Origin: Lolium rigidum
Lineage: Eukaryota > Streptophyta > Magnoliopsida > Poales > Poaceae
Reading direction: 5' to 3'
Length of the DNA stretch: 64,000 nt
NCBI RefSeq assembly: GCF_022539505.1
Contig: NC_061514.1
Coordinates: forward strand, 331,807,090-331,871,089
The position numbers and the translations under genes were made by a program. The notes under the pieces were generated by a model. It did no database searches, was not told where the DNA came from, and worked only from the letters and a program-made list of their open reading frames with translations. This document shows, in pieces, positions 1 to 10,358 of the stretch. How positions within the stretch are numbered: the stretch's first letter is position 1; every line of letters starts with the position of its first letter.

Positions 1-477
1 TTTTCGGTTCGTCGCGTTTGGGCGCCCTTCCGCCACGGAAAATCGGACCGCTGCAGAAGTGTTTTCGGGAGCCTGTTGACTGCTGACGTCATGCAAACTG
101 ACACGTGGCAGACGCCGTTAACCGGCTGAAACCCCGTGGTAGATAGTAGGCCCACACGAGGCCTGCCACGCCTTAAGCGGGCCGGCCCATTTAGTTGGCG
201 GGTCAGGCCAGCTGACTTAGTTTGACCAGTCAACTATATAGTTGGGTTGGTCCATTAGGTACGTGGGCTGGACCTAACCTATAAGGTTGACTTGTCAAAA
301 CTTAAATGGGCTGGCCCACTAAACATGCGGGGCCCACTTTCCTGTAATCGGGCCGGCTCATTTAGAAGTGGGAACCACAATAAAGCAAATGGGCTGGCCC
401 AATAAGTCAGTGGGCCGGCCCACTAAGCATGTGGGTCCCACTTTCCTGTTACAGGGCCAGCCCATTAAGTAAGTGGG
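1..477. repeat. Degenerate GGGCC/TGGCCCA-rich repeat, unassigned
   Basis: No coding region is seen. From about 178 to 470 a short palindromic core resembling GGGCCGGCCCA followed by TTTAG, CTAAG or ATAAG recurs roughly eight times at irregular spacing. Such arrays occur inside LTRs or subterminal regions of grass transposons, so this is probably part of an older element into which the neighbouring gypsy element inserted. The family was not recognised. Confidence 0.35.
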
Positions 478-2070
478 TGATACGTCTCAAACGTATCTAT
501 AATTACTTATGTTCCATGCTACTTTTATTACAATACTTGAATGTTTTATACATACTTTACAGCATTATTATACATTTTCCGGCACTAACCTATTAACAAG
601 ATGCCGAAGTGCCGATTGTCGTTTTCTGCTGTTTTTGGTTTCAGAAATCTTAGTAAGGAAATATTCTCGGAATTGGACGAAATCAATGCCCAGGGGCCTA
701 TTTTTACACGAAGCTTCCAGACGACCGAAAGGGAGACGAAGTGGGGCCACGAGGTGGCCAGACACCAGGGCGGCGCGGCCCAGGCCCTGGCCGCACCGGC
801 CTAGTGTGTGGGCCCCTCGTGACGCCCCCTGACCTACCCTTCCGCCTACAAATAGCCTTCGTCGCGAAACCTCCTGTACCGAGAGCCACGATACGGAAAA
901 CCTTCCAGAGACGCCGCCGTCGCGAATCCCATCTTGGGGGATTCGAGAGATCGCCTCCGGCACCCCGCCGGAGAGGGGAATCATCACCGGAGGGGCTCTA
1001 CATCATCATGCCCGCCTCCGGATTGATGCGTGAGTAGTTCATCCTTGGACTATGGGTCCATAGCAGTAGCTAGATGGTTGTCTTCTCCGCTTGTGCTATC
1101 ATTGTTTAGATCTTGTGAGCTACCTAACATGATCAAGATCATCTATTTGTAATGCTACATGTTGTGTTTGGCGGGATCCGATGAATATAGAATATTATGT
1201 TAAGTGGATTATCAATCTATCATATATGTGTTGTTTATGTTCTTGCATGCTCTCCGTTGCTAGTAGAGGCTCTGGCCAAGTTGATACTTGTAACTCCAAG
1301 AGGGGGTATTTATGCTCGATAGTGGGTTCATGCCTCCATTGAATCTGGGACAAGTGACAGAAAGTTCTAAGGTTGTGGATGTGCTCGTTGCTACTAGGGA
1401 TAAAACATTGATGCTTTGTCTAAGGATATTTGTGTTGATTACATTACGCACCATACTTAATGCAATTATCTCGTTGTTTACAACTTAATACCGGAAGGGG
1501 TTCGGATGATAACCTGAAGGTGGATTATTTAGGCATAGATGCATGCCGGATAGCGGTCTATGTACTTTGTCGTAATGCCCCGATTAAATCACATAGTAAT
1601 CATCGTTGATATGTATTGAATCTTTATTTGTCAATTGCCCGCCCGTAATTTGTTCACCCAGCATGTTAGTTATCTTATTGGAGAGACACCTCTAGTGAAC
1701 TGTGGACCCCGGTCCATTCTTTTACATCTGAATACATTCTACCGCAATCATTGTTTTTACTCGTTCTTTGCAAACAAACACCATCTTCCACTCGATACGC
1801 TTAATCCTTTGTTTTCATCAAGCCGGTGAGATTGACAACCTCACCGTTACGTTGGGGCAAAGTACTTTGATTGTGTTGTGCAGGTTCCACGTTGGCGCCG
1901 GTTTCACCGGTGTTGCGCCGCACTACATTCCTCCACCAACAACCTTCACGTGCTTCTTGGCTCCTACCGGTTCGATAAACCTTGGTTTCATACTCGAGGG
2001 AAACTTGCTTCTATACGCATCATACCTTCCACTTGGGGTTCCCAACGGACGTGTGCATCTACGCGTATCA
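478..2070 (+). repeat. 5' LTR of G1
   Basis: The repeat starts TGATACGTCTC and ends TATCA (TG...CA), 1593 bases, the same length as the 5' LTR at 6464-8056. It shares the inner landmarks of that LTR: a segment around 585-610 with AACCTATTAACAAGATGCCG, and a purine/pyrimidine-rich GC stretch near 740-1000. Its own 3' partner is not in the window. Confidence 0.85.
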
Positions 2071-2082
2071 AGCTAAATTTCT

Positions 2083-2100
2083 CGGCGTCGTTGCCGGGGA
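2083..2100 (+). other. Primer binding site of G1 (tRNA-Asp type)
   Basis: The site lies 12 bases after the LTR end. It matches 16 of 18 positions of the complement of the plant tRNA-Asp 3' end (TGGCGCCGTTGCCGGGGA); the first base and one inner base differ. The perfect version is present in G3 at 5247-5264. Confidence 0.75.
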
Positions 2101-2322
2101 GATCAAGACACGCCGCAAGGGAGTCTCCACTTCCAATCTCTTTACTTTGTTTTTGTCTTGCTTTAATTTATTTTATTTACTGTCTTGTTTGCTTCATATT
2201 AAAAACACAAAAAAATTAGTTACTTTACTTATTGTCTTGTTTACTAGCTCTATATCAAAAACACAAAAAAATTAGTTACTTGTCTTTACTTTATTTGCCT
2301 AGTTTACTTTATTGCTGCTATA

Positions 2323-4071
2323 ATGGGTACTCCTGAAAATAGTAAGTTGTGTGACTTCACTAGCACAAATAATAATGATTTTATATGTACTCCTATTGCT
2401 CCACCTGCTACTACAGCAGAATTCTATGAAATTAAACCTGCTTTACTGAATCTTGTTATGAGAGAGCAATTTTCCGGTGTTAGTACCGATGATGCCGCTG
2501 CCCATCTTAATAATTTTGTTGAACTTTGTGAAATGCAAAAGTATAAGGATATACATGGTGATATTATAAAACTGAAATTGTTTCCTTTCTCATTAAGAGG
2601 AAGAGCTAAAGATTGGTTGCTATCTTTGCCTAAGAATAGTATTGATTCATGGACTAAGTGTAAAGATGCTTTTATTAGTAAATATTATCCTCCCGCTAAA
2701 ATCATATCTTTGAGAAGTAGCATAATGAATTTTAAACAATTTGATAATGAACATGTTGCTCAAGCATGGGAGAGAATGAAATCTTTGGTAAATAATTGCC
2801 CAACCCATGGACTGACTACTTGGATGATCATCCAAACCTTTTATGCAGGATTGAATTTTTCCTCGAGGAACTTATTGGATTCAGCTGCTGGAGGTACTTT
2901 TATGTCCATCACCCTGGGCGCCGCAACTAAATTACTTGATGATATGATGATCAATTACTCCGAATGGCACACCGAAAGAACTCCTCAAGGTAAGAAGGTA
3001 AATTCCGTTGAAGAAACCTCTTCTTTGGGTGATAAGATTGATGCTATTATGTCTATGCTTGCAAATGGTAGATCTCATATTGATCCTAATAATGTTCCTT
3101 TAGCTTCATTGGTTGCTCAAGAAGAAAATGTTGATGTGAATTTCATTAAGAACAATAATTTCAACAACAATGCTTATAGGAATAATTATGGTAACAACAA
3201 CTATAGGCCATATCCTTCTAATAATGGTAATGGTTATGGTAATTCTTATGGTAATTCTTACAACAATAATAAGAGTGTACCCTCTGGTCTTGAAATGATG
3301 CTTAAAGAATTTATTAGTACACAAACTGCTTTCAATAAAACTGTTGAGGAAATGCTTGGTAAAATTGATGTTCTTGCTTCTAAGGTTGATAGTCTTGCTC
3401 TTGATGTTGATCTTTTAAAATTGAAAGTTATGCCTGAGAAAGTTGAAGATGCTGGGTTTGCTAAAACAAATGCCATCCAAGTTAGAATTAATGATAATAT
3501 TAGATTGTTGGCTGAATTGCATGCTAGGTGGGATAGAGAAGAAAAAGAAAAACTTGCTAAAGAAAATAATGTAGCTAAAGTATGGACTATTACCACCACT
3601 AGTAATGTTGATTCTTCACATATTGCTGCACCTCCTACTATCAATGGTAAAATAATTGGTGTTGGCAATGTTTCTACTCCTAGTGCAAAACGTACAAAAT
3701 TGCCTGAAACTGCTGAAACCGTCGTTTGTGATAAAACCGCTGAATTTTTTCAAAATATTGGTGACAATGATTCCATTGCTCGTAGAACATAATGGTTTAG
3801 ATTTTGATGATTGTCATATTACTGAAGTTATAAAGTTCTTACAAAAACTTGCTAGAAGTCCCAATGCTAGTGCTATAAATTTAGCCTTTACAAAACATAT
3901 TACAAATGCTCTCATTAAAGCTAGGGAAGAGAAATTAAAACTTGAAGCTTCTATCCCTAGGAAGTTAGAAGATGGTTGGGAGCCCATCATTAAAATGAAA
4001 TTCAATGACTTTGAATGTAATGCTTTATGTGATCTTGGTGCAAGTATTTCTGTTATGCCTAAAAAGATTTA
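2323..4071 (+). pseudogene. Gypsy gag-protease, frameshifted and gap-truncated (G1)
   Basis: ATG at 2323 opens a 489-residue gag frame. It contains the retrotransposon gag (capsid) domain at about residues 40-210, with the sequence FPFSLRGRAKDWLLSLP, then an Asn/Gly/Tyr-rich linker (about 270-315) and a predicted helical region. The frame ends at 3792. Homology continues in another frame from about 3790 with the spacer to the aspartic protease; its active-site motif CDLGASISVMP lies just before the gap. The same region in G2 is continuous, so a small indel near 3790 broke this copy. Gag assembles the particle; the protease would mature it. The DLG form of the active site (instead of DSG/DTG) is usual in Athila-like gypsy elements. 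There is no zinc knuckle. Confidence 0.85.
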
Positions 4072-4171
4072 NNNNNNNNNNNNNNNNNNNNNNNNNNNNN
4101 NNNNNNNNNNNNNNNNNNNNNNNNNNNNNNNNNNNNNNNNNNNNNNNNNNNNNNNNNNNNNNNNNNNNNNN
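4072..4171. other. Assembly gap (100 N)
   Basis: There are exactly 100 unresolved bases. Sequence to the left is + strand gag-protease of G1; sequence to the right is minus-strand interior of a different element, G3. A round 100-N gap usually denotes unknown size, so the true distance and even the adjacency are uncertain. Any translation through it is meaningless. Confidence 0.98.
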
Positions 4172-4175
4172 CAAA

Positions 4176-4920
4176 ACTCTTTAGTACCATGCATTTCGAC
4201 ATCAGGCACAAACAAAGCATTATCATAAGATTTATCAAAATAGCGTGGATTATCATGAATAACAGTAGCATAATTATTCTTACAAGTTTTACTCATAGGG
4301 AATATTTCAAGAGAATCCGCAGGAACATAACATTCATCCTCCTTTGGTAAGCATGGAGGACAATCAAATAGTGTAAGAGATAAAGAGTTACTCTCATTAG
4401 AAGGTTGGCATGGGTAGCTAATCCATTCTTCCTCCTTTTGTTCATCACTCTCCTATTCTTTTTCATCCAATGAGCTTTCAGGTTCATCAATTTCCTCCTC
4501 TTTTTCATCCAATGAGCTTTCAGGTTCATCAATTTCTTCTTCCACAGGTTCCTGCAATATGTGAGTGCATTCTTGTGCATTAATGAGTCTCTCTTTATAA
4601 TCAATGATATAAGGATTATCACTGTAACTTTCTATGCAAAAATTAAGGATAGAAGAGACCTAATCTTTAAGGTCCTTACAAGCAACACAAGTTTCATAAT
4701 TTTTAGCCATGAAGGATTCTATTTCAGAAGCTCCCATAAATAAAACAAATTGTTCCACTTCTTCGAACCCAAGATGAATATAGTTATTCCAATTATAGTT
4801 CATAATTAAAACTTCCTCACTAAAGCCACATTGAAATTTAAGATGTTTAGTATCCTGTTTAGAGCAACAGATTATATCATGGCGTTTAAGCAAGATTTTA
4901 CAATTGTATTCAAATTTTCT
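4176..4920 (-). pseudogene. Unknown ORF of element G3, not gag, with internal stops
   Basis: One minus-strand frame is open over most of this stretch, broken by stops near 4659 and 4453. It is acidic, rich in Glu, Asp and Ser, with a tandem 14-residue repeat (EIDEPESSLDEKEE twice). Downstream residues include NSLSLTLFDCPPCLP and SKTCKNNYATVIHDNPRYFD. No gag, protease or polymerase motif is visible, although this is where gag would start after the primer site. Short proteins of this kind occur in non-autonomous cereal LTR elements; the function is unknown. The 3' end is lost in the gap. Confidence 0.5.
4458..4541 (-). repeat. Tandem 42-bp repeat, two units
   Basis: Two nearly identical 42-base units (starting at 4458 and 4500) sit inside the unknown ORF of G3. 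The period is a multiple of three, so the unit adds 14 residues in frame. Confidence 0.8.
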
Positions 4921-5246
4921 ATCAGAGCACTCATAACTTTACCCGTTCTTGATTTTCTATAATTCATATATATTTCAATAAGCTCCAAATAGGTTGTGGG
5001 TTCTTCCATAGCAACAGTTTTTAATTTTTCGGTTTTTCAAATTTTTATGGATTTTCGGGTATATAAGAAAAATAAGACAAGACAAAAATAAACTAGACAA
5101 AAGTAAACTAAGCAAAATAATACTAGACAGAAATAAACTAAGCACAAATAAAATAGACAAAAGTAAACTAAGCAAAACAAAATAAAATAAAACAGAGAGA
5201 GAGGTGGAGTGTACTCCCCAGGTGAACTTATGAGTAGAGCTATGCC

Positions 5247-5264
5247 TCCCCGGCAACGGCGCCA
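5247..5264 (-). other. Primer binding site of G3, perfect tRNA-Asp complement
   Basis: On the minus strand the 18 bases read TGGCGCCGTTGCCGGGGA, complementary to the 3' end of plant tRNA-Asp including the CCA tail. The site lies 11 bases inside the LTR boundary at 5276. Confidence 0.85.
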
Positions 5265-5275
5265 GAAAATAGTCT

Positions 5276-6463
5276 TGATAACCCACAAGTATAGGGAATC
5301 GCAACAGTCTTCGACGGAAGTAAAACCCAAATTTATTGATTCGACACAAGGGGAAGCAAAGAATACTTATAAGCCTTAACAACTGAGTTGTCAATTCAGC
5401 TGCACCTGGAAAAGCACTAGTAATAGGGGTGATGTGAAAGCAGCAGTAATATGGGAGCAATAGTAACAGTAACACAACAACAGTAACAGTAACACAGAGG
5501 AGATGGCACCAGAAAATAGTTGATACTACTTCTAATGACATATAGAACGAGTATAGGATGATGAAAGATGGACCGGGGTTCCCAGCTATCTACACTAGTG
5601 GTAACTCTCCAATAACAAGTGTTGGGTGAACAAGTTACAGTTGGGCAATTGATAGGATTGAAATAGCATTAAGAAAGAACATCAAGTCTATTAATCATGT
5701 AGGCATGTTTTCCATATATAGTCATACGTGCTCGCAATGAGAAACTTGCATAACATCTTTTGTCCTACCAGCCGGTGGCAGCCGGGCCTCTAGGGAAACT
5801 ACTGGCAATTAAGGTACTCCTTTTAATAGAGCACCGGAGCAAAGCATTAACACTTGGTGAAAACATGTGATCCTCATATCTAAGCCTTCCCCTCCAGTTA
5901 TCCCAGTTGTTGTCACTCTGGGGCCTCGGGTTCCGGACATAGACATGTGCAAACAACTTGCAGATACAATCTAAGCAATAATTATAGAGCTCAAATCTAA
6001 GATCATGCCACTCGTGCACTAGTGACAAGCATTAAACACAACAAGATTGCAACAACAATAACTTCACAAACTTATATAGATAGACTGATCATAATGTAAC
6101 AATTCATCGGATCCCAACAAACACAACACCGATTACATCAGATGGATCTCAATCGTGTAAGGCAGCTCATGAGATCATTGTTTTGAAGTACATGGGAGAG
6201 AGAGTACCAACTAGCTAGAACCCGTAGTCCATGGGGGAACTACTCACGGAGCATGATGGAGGCGGTGGCGTCGATGGAGATGGCTTCCGGGGGCACTTCC
6301 CCGTCCCGGCGGCGTGCCGGAACAGAGATTCTGTCCCCCGAAACGGAGTTTCGCGATGGCGGCGGCGCCCCTGGAGTCTTTTTGGAGTTTCGTCAATTGG
6401 TATCGGGTTTTTAGGTCGCGAGGGACTTTATAGGCGAAGAGGCGGAGTCGGTGGGGCCACGGG
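5276..6463 (-). repeat. 5' LTR of G3, inner part
   Basis: On the minus strand the LTR ends in TATCA at 5276. It shows the same landmarks as the G1/G2 LTRs in diverged form: a GTGAGTAGTTCCCCCATGG-like stretch near 6230 and GGACCGGGGTTC near 5570. It is interrupted at 6463 by G2 and completed by 14524-14861, giving an LTR of about 1526 bases. Confidence 0.82.
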
Positions 6464-8056
6464 TGATACGTCTTCGACGTATCGATATTTTTTTATGTTC
6501 CATGCTACACTATTGATGATATCTACATGTTTTATACACATTATATGTCGTATTTACGCATTTTCCGGCACTAACCTATTAACAAGATGCCGAAGAGCCA
6601 GTTGCTGTTTTCTGCTGCTTTTGGTTTCAGAAATCCTAGTAAGGAAATATTCTCGGAATTGGACGAAATCAACGCCCAGGGTCCTATTTTTGCACGAAGC
6701 TTCCAGAAGACCGAAGGAGAGTCGAGGTGGGGCCACGAGGTGGCCAGACACCAGGGCGGCGCGGCCCAGGCCCTGGCCGCGCCGGCCTGTCGTCTGGGCC
6801 CCTCGTGCCGCCTCTTTACATGCCCTTCCGCCTACTTAAAGCCTCCGTCGCGAAACCCTCTGTACCGAGAGCCACGATGCGGAAAACCTTCCAGAGACGC
6901 CGCCGCCTGATCCCATCTCGGGGGATTCAGGAGATCGCCTCCGGTACCCTGCTGGAGAGGGGAATCATTCCCCGGAGGACTCTTCATCGCCATGATCGCC
7001 TCCGGAGTGATGAGTGAGTAGTTCACCCCTGGACTATGGGTCCATAGCAGTAGCTAGATGGTCTTCTTCTCCTTATGTGCTTCATTGTTGGATCTTGTGA
7101 GCTGCCTAACATGATCAAGATCATCTATCTGTAATACTATATGTTGTATTTGTCGGGATCCGATGGATAGAGAATACTATGTTATGGTGATTATCAATCT
7201 ATTACCTATGTGTTGTTTATGATCTTTCATGCTCTCCGTTATTAGTAGAGGCTCTGGCCAAGTTTTTGCTCTTAACTCCAAGAGGGAGTATTTATGCTCG
7301 ATAGTGGGTTCATGCCTCCATTGATATCTCGGGACGATGACGTAAAGTTCTAAGGTTGTGGATGTGCTGTTGCCACTAGGGATAAAACATTGATGCTATG
7401 TCTAAGGATGTAGTTGTTGATTACATTACGCACCATACTTAATGCAATTGTCTGTTGCTTGCAACTTAATACTAGAAGGGGTTCGGATGATAACCTGAAG
7501 GTGGACTTTTTAGGCATAGATGCATGCTGGATGGCGGTCTATGTACTTTGTCGTAATGCCCAATTAAATCTCACTATATTTATCATATCATGTATATGCA
7601 TTGTTATGCCCTTTTCTATTTGTCAATTGCCCGACCGTAATTTGTTCACCCAACATGCTTTTATCTTATGGGAGAGACACCTCTAGTGAACTGTGGACCC
7701 CGGTCCTATTCTTTACATCGCATACAATCTACTCGCAATTGTTCTTTATCGTTTTCTTGCAAACAATCATCTTCCACACAATACGGTTAATCCTTTGTTA
7801 CAACAAGCCAGTGAGATTGACAACCTCACTGTTTCGTTGGGGCAAAGTACTTTGGTTGTGTTGTGCAGGTTCCACGTTGGCGCCGGAATCCCTGGTGTTG
7901 CGCCGCATCACATTTCGCCACCATCAACCTTCAACGTGCTTCTTGGCTCCTCCTGGTTCGATAAACCTTGGTTTCTTTCTGAGGGAAAACTTGCTACTGT
8001 GTGCATCATACCTTCCTCTTGGGGTTCCCAGCGAACGTGTGAGTTACACGCCATCA
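6464..8056 (+). repeat. 5' LTR of G2
   Basis: The repeat starts TGATACGTCTTCGACG and ends CGCCATCA. It differs from its 3' partner by many scattered substitutions and small indels (for example around 7325-7360), so this insertion is older than S6 and R4. Confidence 0.92.
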
Positions 8057-8067
8057 AGCTCTTTTTC

Positions 8068-8084
8068 CGGCGCCGTTGTCGGGA
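8068..8084 (+). other. Primer binding site of G2, degraded tRNA-Asp type
   Basis: Twelve bases after the LTR end, CGGCGCCGTTGTCGGGA matches the tRNA-Asp complement except at the first base and a C-to-T change inside. It is followed by the same GATCAAGACACGCCGCAAG leader as in G1. Confidence 0.7.
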
Positions 8085-8308
8085 GATCAAGACACGCCGC
8101 AAGGGGAGTCTCCACTTCCCAATCTCTTTACTTTGTTTTTGTCTTGCTTTATTTTATTTACTACTTTGTTTGCTGCACCTAAACAAAACACAAAAAAATT
8201 AGTTGCTAGTTTTACTTTATTTACTGTCTTGCTCTCTATATCAAAAACACAAAAAAATTAGTTACTTGCATTTACTTTATCTAGTTTGCTTTATTTACTG
8301 TTGCTAAA

Positions 8309-10358
8309 ATGAATACCCCTGAAAATACTAAGTTGTGTGACTTCACTAGCACAAATAATAATGATTTCCTATGCACACCTATTGCTCCACCTGCTACTAC
8401 AGCAGAATAATTTTGTTGAACTTTGTGAAATGCAAAAGTATAAGGATGTAGATGGTGATATTATTAAATTGAAATTGTTTCCTTTCTCATTAAGAGGAAG
8501 AGCTAAAGATTGGTTGCTATCTTTGCCTAAGAATAGTATTGATTCATGGACTAAATGTAAGGATGCTTTTATTGGTAGATATTATCCTCCCGCTAAAATT
8601 ATATCTTTGAGAAGTGCCACAATGAATTTTAAGCAATTAGATACTGAACATGTTGCTCAAGCATGGGAGAGAATGAAATCTTTGGTAAAGAATTGCCCAA
8701 CCCATGGACTGACTACTTGGATGATCATCCAAACCTTCTATGCAGGACTAAATTTTTCTTCGCGGAATTTATTGGATTCAGCTGCTGGAGGTACCTTTAT
8801 GTCCATCACTTTGGGGGCGGCTACAAAGCTTCTTGATGATATGATGATAAATTACTCCGAATGGCACACGGAAAGAGCTCCACAAGGTAAGAAGGTAAAT
8901 TCCGTTGAAGAAACCTCTTCCTTGAGTGATAAGATTGATGTGATTATGTCTATGCTTGTGAATGGTAGATCTAATGTTGATCCTAATAATGTTCCTTTAG
9001 CTTCATTGGTTGCTCAAGAAGAAAATGTTGATGTGAATCTCATTAAAAATAATAATTTCAACAACAATGCTTATAGGAACAACTCTGGTAATAACTATAG
9101 GCCATATCCTTCTGCTAATGGTAATGGTTATGGTAATTCTTATGGGAATTCTTACAACAATAATAGGAGTGTACCCCCTGGTCTTGAGGCCATGCTTAAA
9201 GAATTTATTAGTACACAAACTGCTTTTAACAAATCTGTTGAGGAAAAGCTTGATAAAATTGATATTATTGCTTCTAGAGTTGATAGACTTGTCTCTGATG
9301 TTGATCTATTAAAATTGAGAGTTATGCCTAATAAGGATATTGATAATAAGATTACTACTACAACAAATGCCATCCAAGTTAGAATTAATGAGAATATAAG
9401 ATTAATGGCTGAATTGCGTGCTAGGTGGGATAGAGAAGAAAATGAAAAACTAGCTAAAGAGAATAATGTAGCTAAAGTTTGGACTATTACCACCATTAGT
9501 AATGATAATGATTCACATGTTGCTGCACCTCCTACTATCAATGGTAAAATAATTGGTGTTGGCAATGTTTCTACTCCTAGTGCAAAGCGTACAAAACCGC
9601 TCGAAATTGCTAAAACTGCTGAAACTGCTTGTGATAAAACTGCTGAAATTTTTTCCAACCATGGGGACAATGATCCCATTGCTTTAGCTCATAATGATTT
9701 AGATTTTGATGATTGCCACATCTCTGAAGTTATAAAGTTCTTACAAAAACTTGCTAAAAGCCCTAATGCTAGTGCTATAAATTTGGCCTTTACAAAACAT
9801 ATTACGAATGCTCTCATAAAAGCTAGAGAAGAGAAACTAAAACTTGAAACTTCTATTCCTAGAAAGTTAGAAGATGGTTGGGAGCCCATCATTAAAATGA
9901 AATTCAATGACTTTGAATGTAATGCTTTATGTGATCTTGGTGCAAGTATTTCTGTTATGCCTAAAAAGATTTATGATAGGCTTGACTTGCCACCATTGAA
10001 GAATTGTTATTTGGATGTTAATCTTGCCGATAATTTTAAAAAGAAACCTTTGGGGGGAGTTGATAATGTTTATATTACGGTTAACAATAACCTTGTCCCC
10101 ATTGATTTTGTTGTCTTGGATATCGAATGCAATGCATCTTGTCCTATTGTGTTGGGAAGACCTTTTCTTCGAACCGTTGGCGCTGTTATTGATATGAGGG
10201 AAGGTAATATTAAATATCAATTTCCTCTCAAGAAAGGTATGGAACACTTCCCTAGAAAGAGAATGAAGTTGCCTTTTGATTCTATTATTAGAACAAGTTA
10301 TGATGTTGATGCTTCTACTCTTGATGTTACTTCATTTGCACTTTCTGCGCCTAGCTGA
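8309..10358 (+). pseudogene. Gag-protease of G2 with N-terminal deletion
   Basis: The original start ATG (8309) is followed by 33 sense codons and a stop, because 89 bases present in G1 (2422-2510) are missing here. Downstream the frame is open to 10358, but it can only start from an out-of-frame ATG at 8361 before joining gag at NNFVELCEMQK. What remains: gag capsid domain (FPFSLRGRAKDWLLSLP), Asn/Gly/Tyr-rich linker, helical segment, and aspartic protease with CDLGASISVMP and the distal ILGRPFL-like motif VLGRPFLRTVG. There is no zinc knuckle and no polymerase. The product would be about 650 residues with an altered N-terminus, so particle assembly is doubtful. Confidence 0.85.

Larger units (their letters stand above)
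478..4071 (+). mobile_element. Ty3/gypsy retrotransposon G1, 5' half, cut by assembly gap
   Basis: The element has a 5' LTR (478-2070), a tRNA-Asp-type primer binding site and a gag-protease region that stops at the run of Ns. It is closely related to the complete element at 6464-14518, matching in LTR, leader and coding sequence. The polymerase region, if any, and the 3' LTR are absent from the window. The 5 bases before the LTR are GTGGG; no matching duplication was found, as expected when the other end is missing. Confidence 0.88.
4172..6463 (-). mobile_element. LTR retrotransposon G3, left segment
   Basis: Read on the minus strand, this segment holds the inner part of a 5' LTR (5276-6463), a perfect tRNA-Asp primer site (5247-5264), an AT-rich leader and the start of an unknown ORF that runs into the gap. 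The LTR is cut at 6463 by element G2 and resumes at 14519-14861, proven by the ACGGG duplication at both sides of G2. The 3' LTR of G3 would lie beyond the gap. Confidence 0.85.

Noticed and set aside
4069..4296. ORFs running through the N block on both strands
   Set aside because: Translations of unresolved bases are meaningless; only the flanking parts were used.
5247..5264. Possible tRNA-Asp gene, because the sequence equals a tRNA-Asp 3' end
   Set aside because: Only the last 18 bases match and it sits directly inside an LTR border, so it is a primer binding site.
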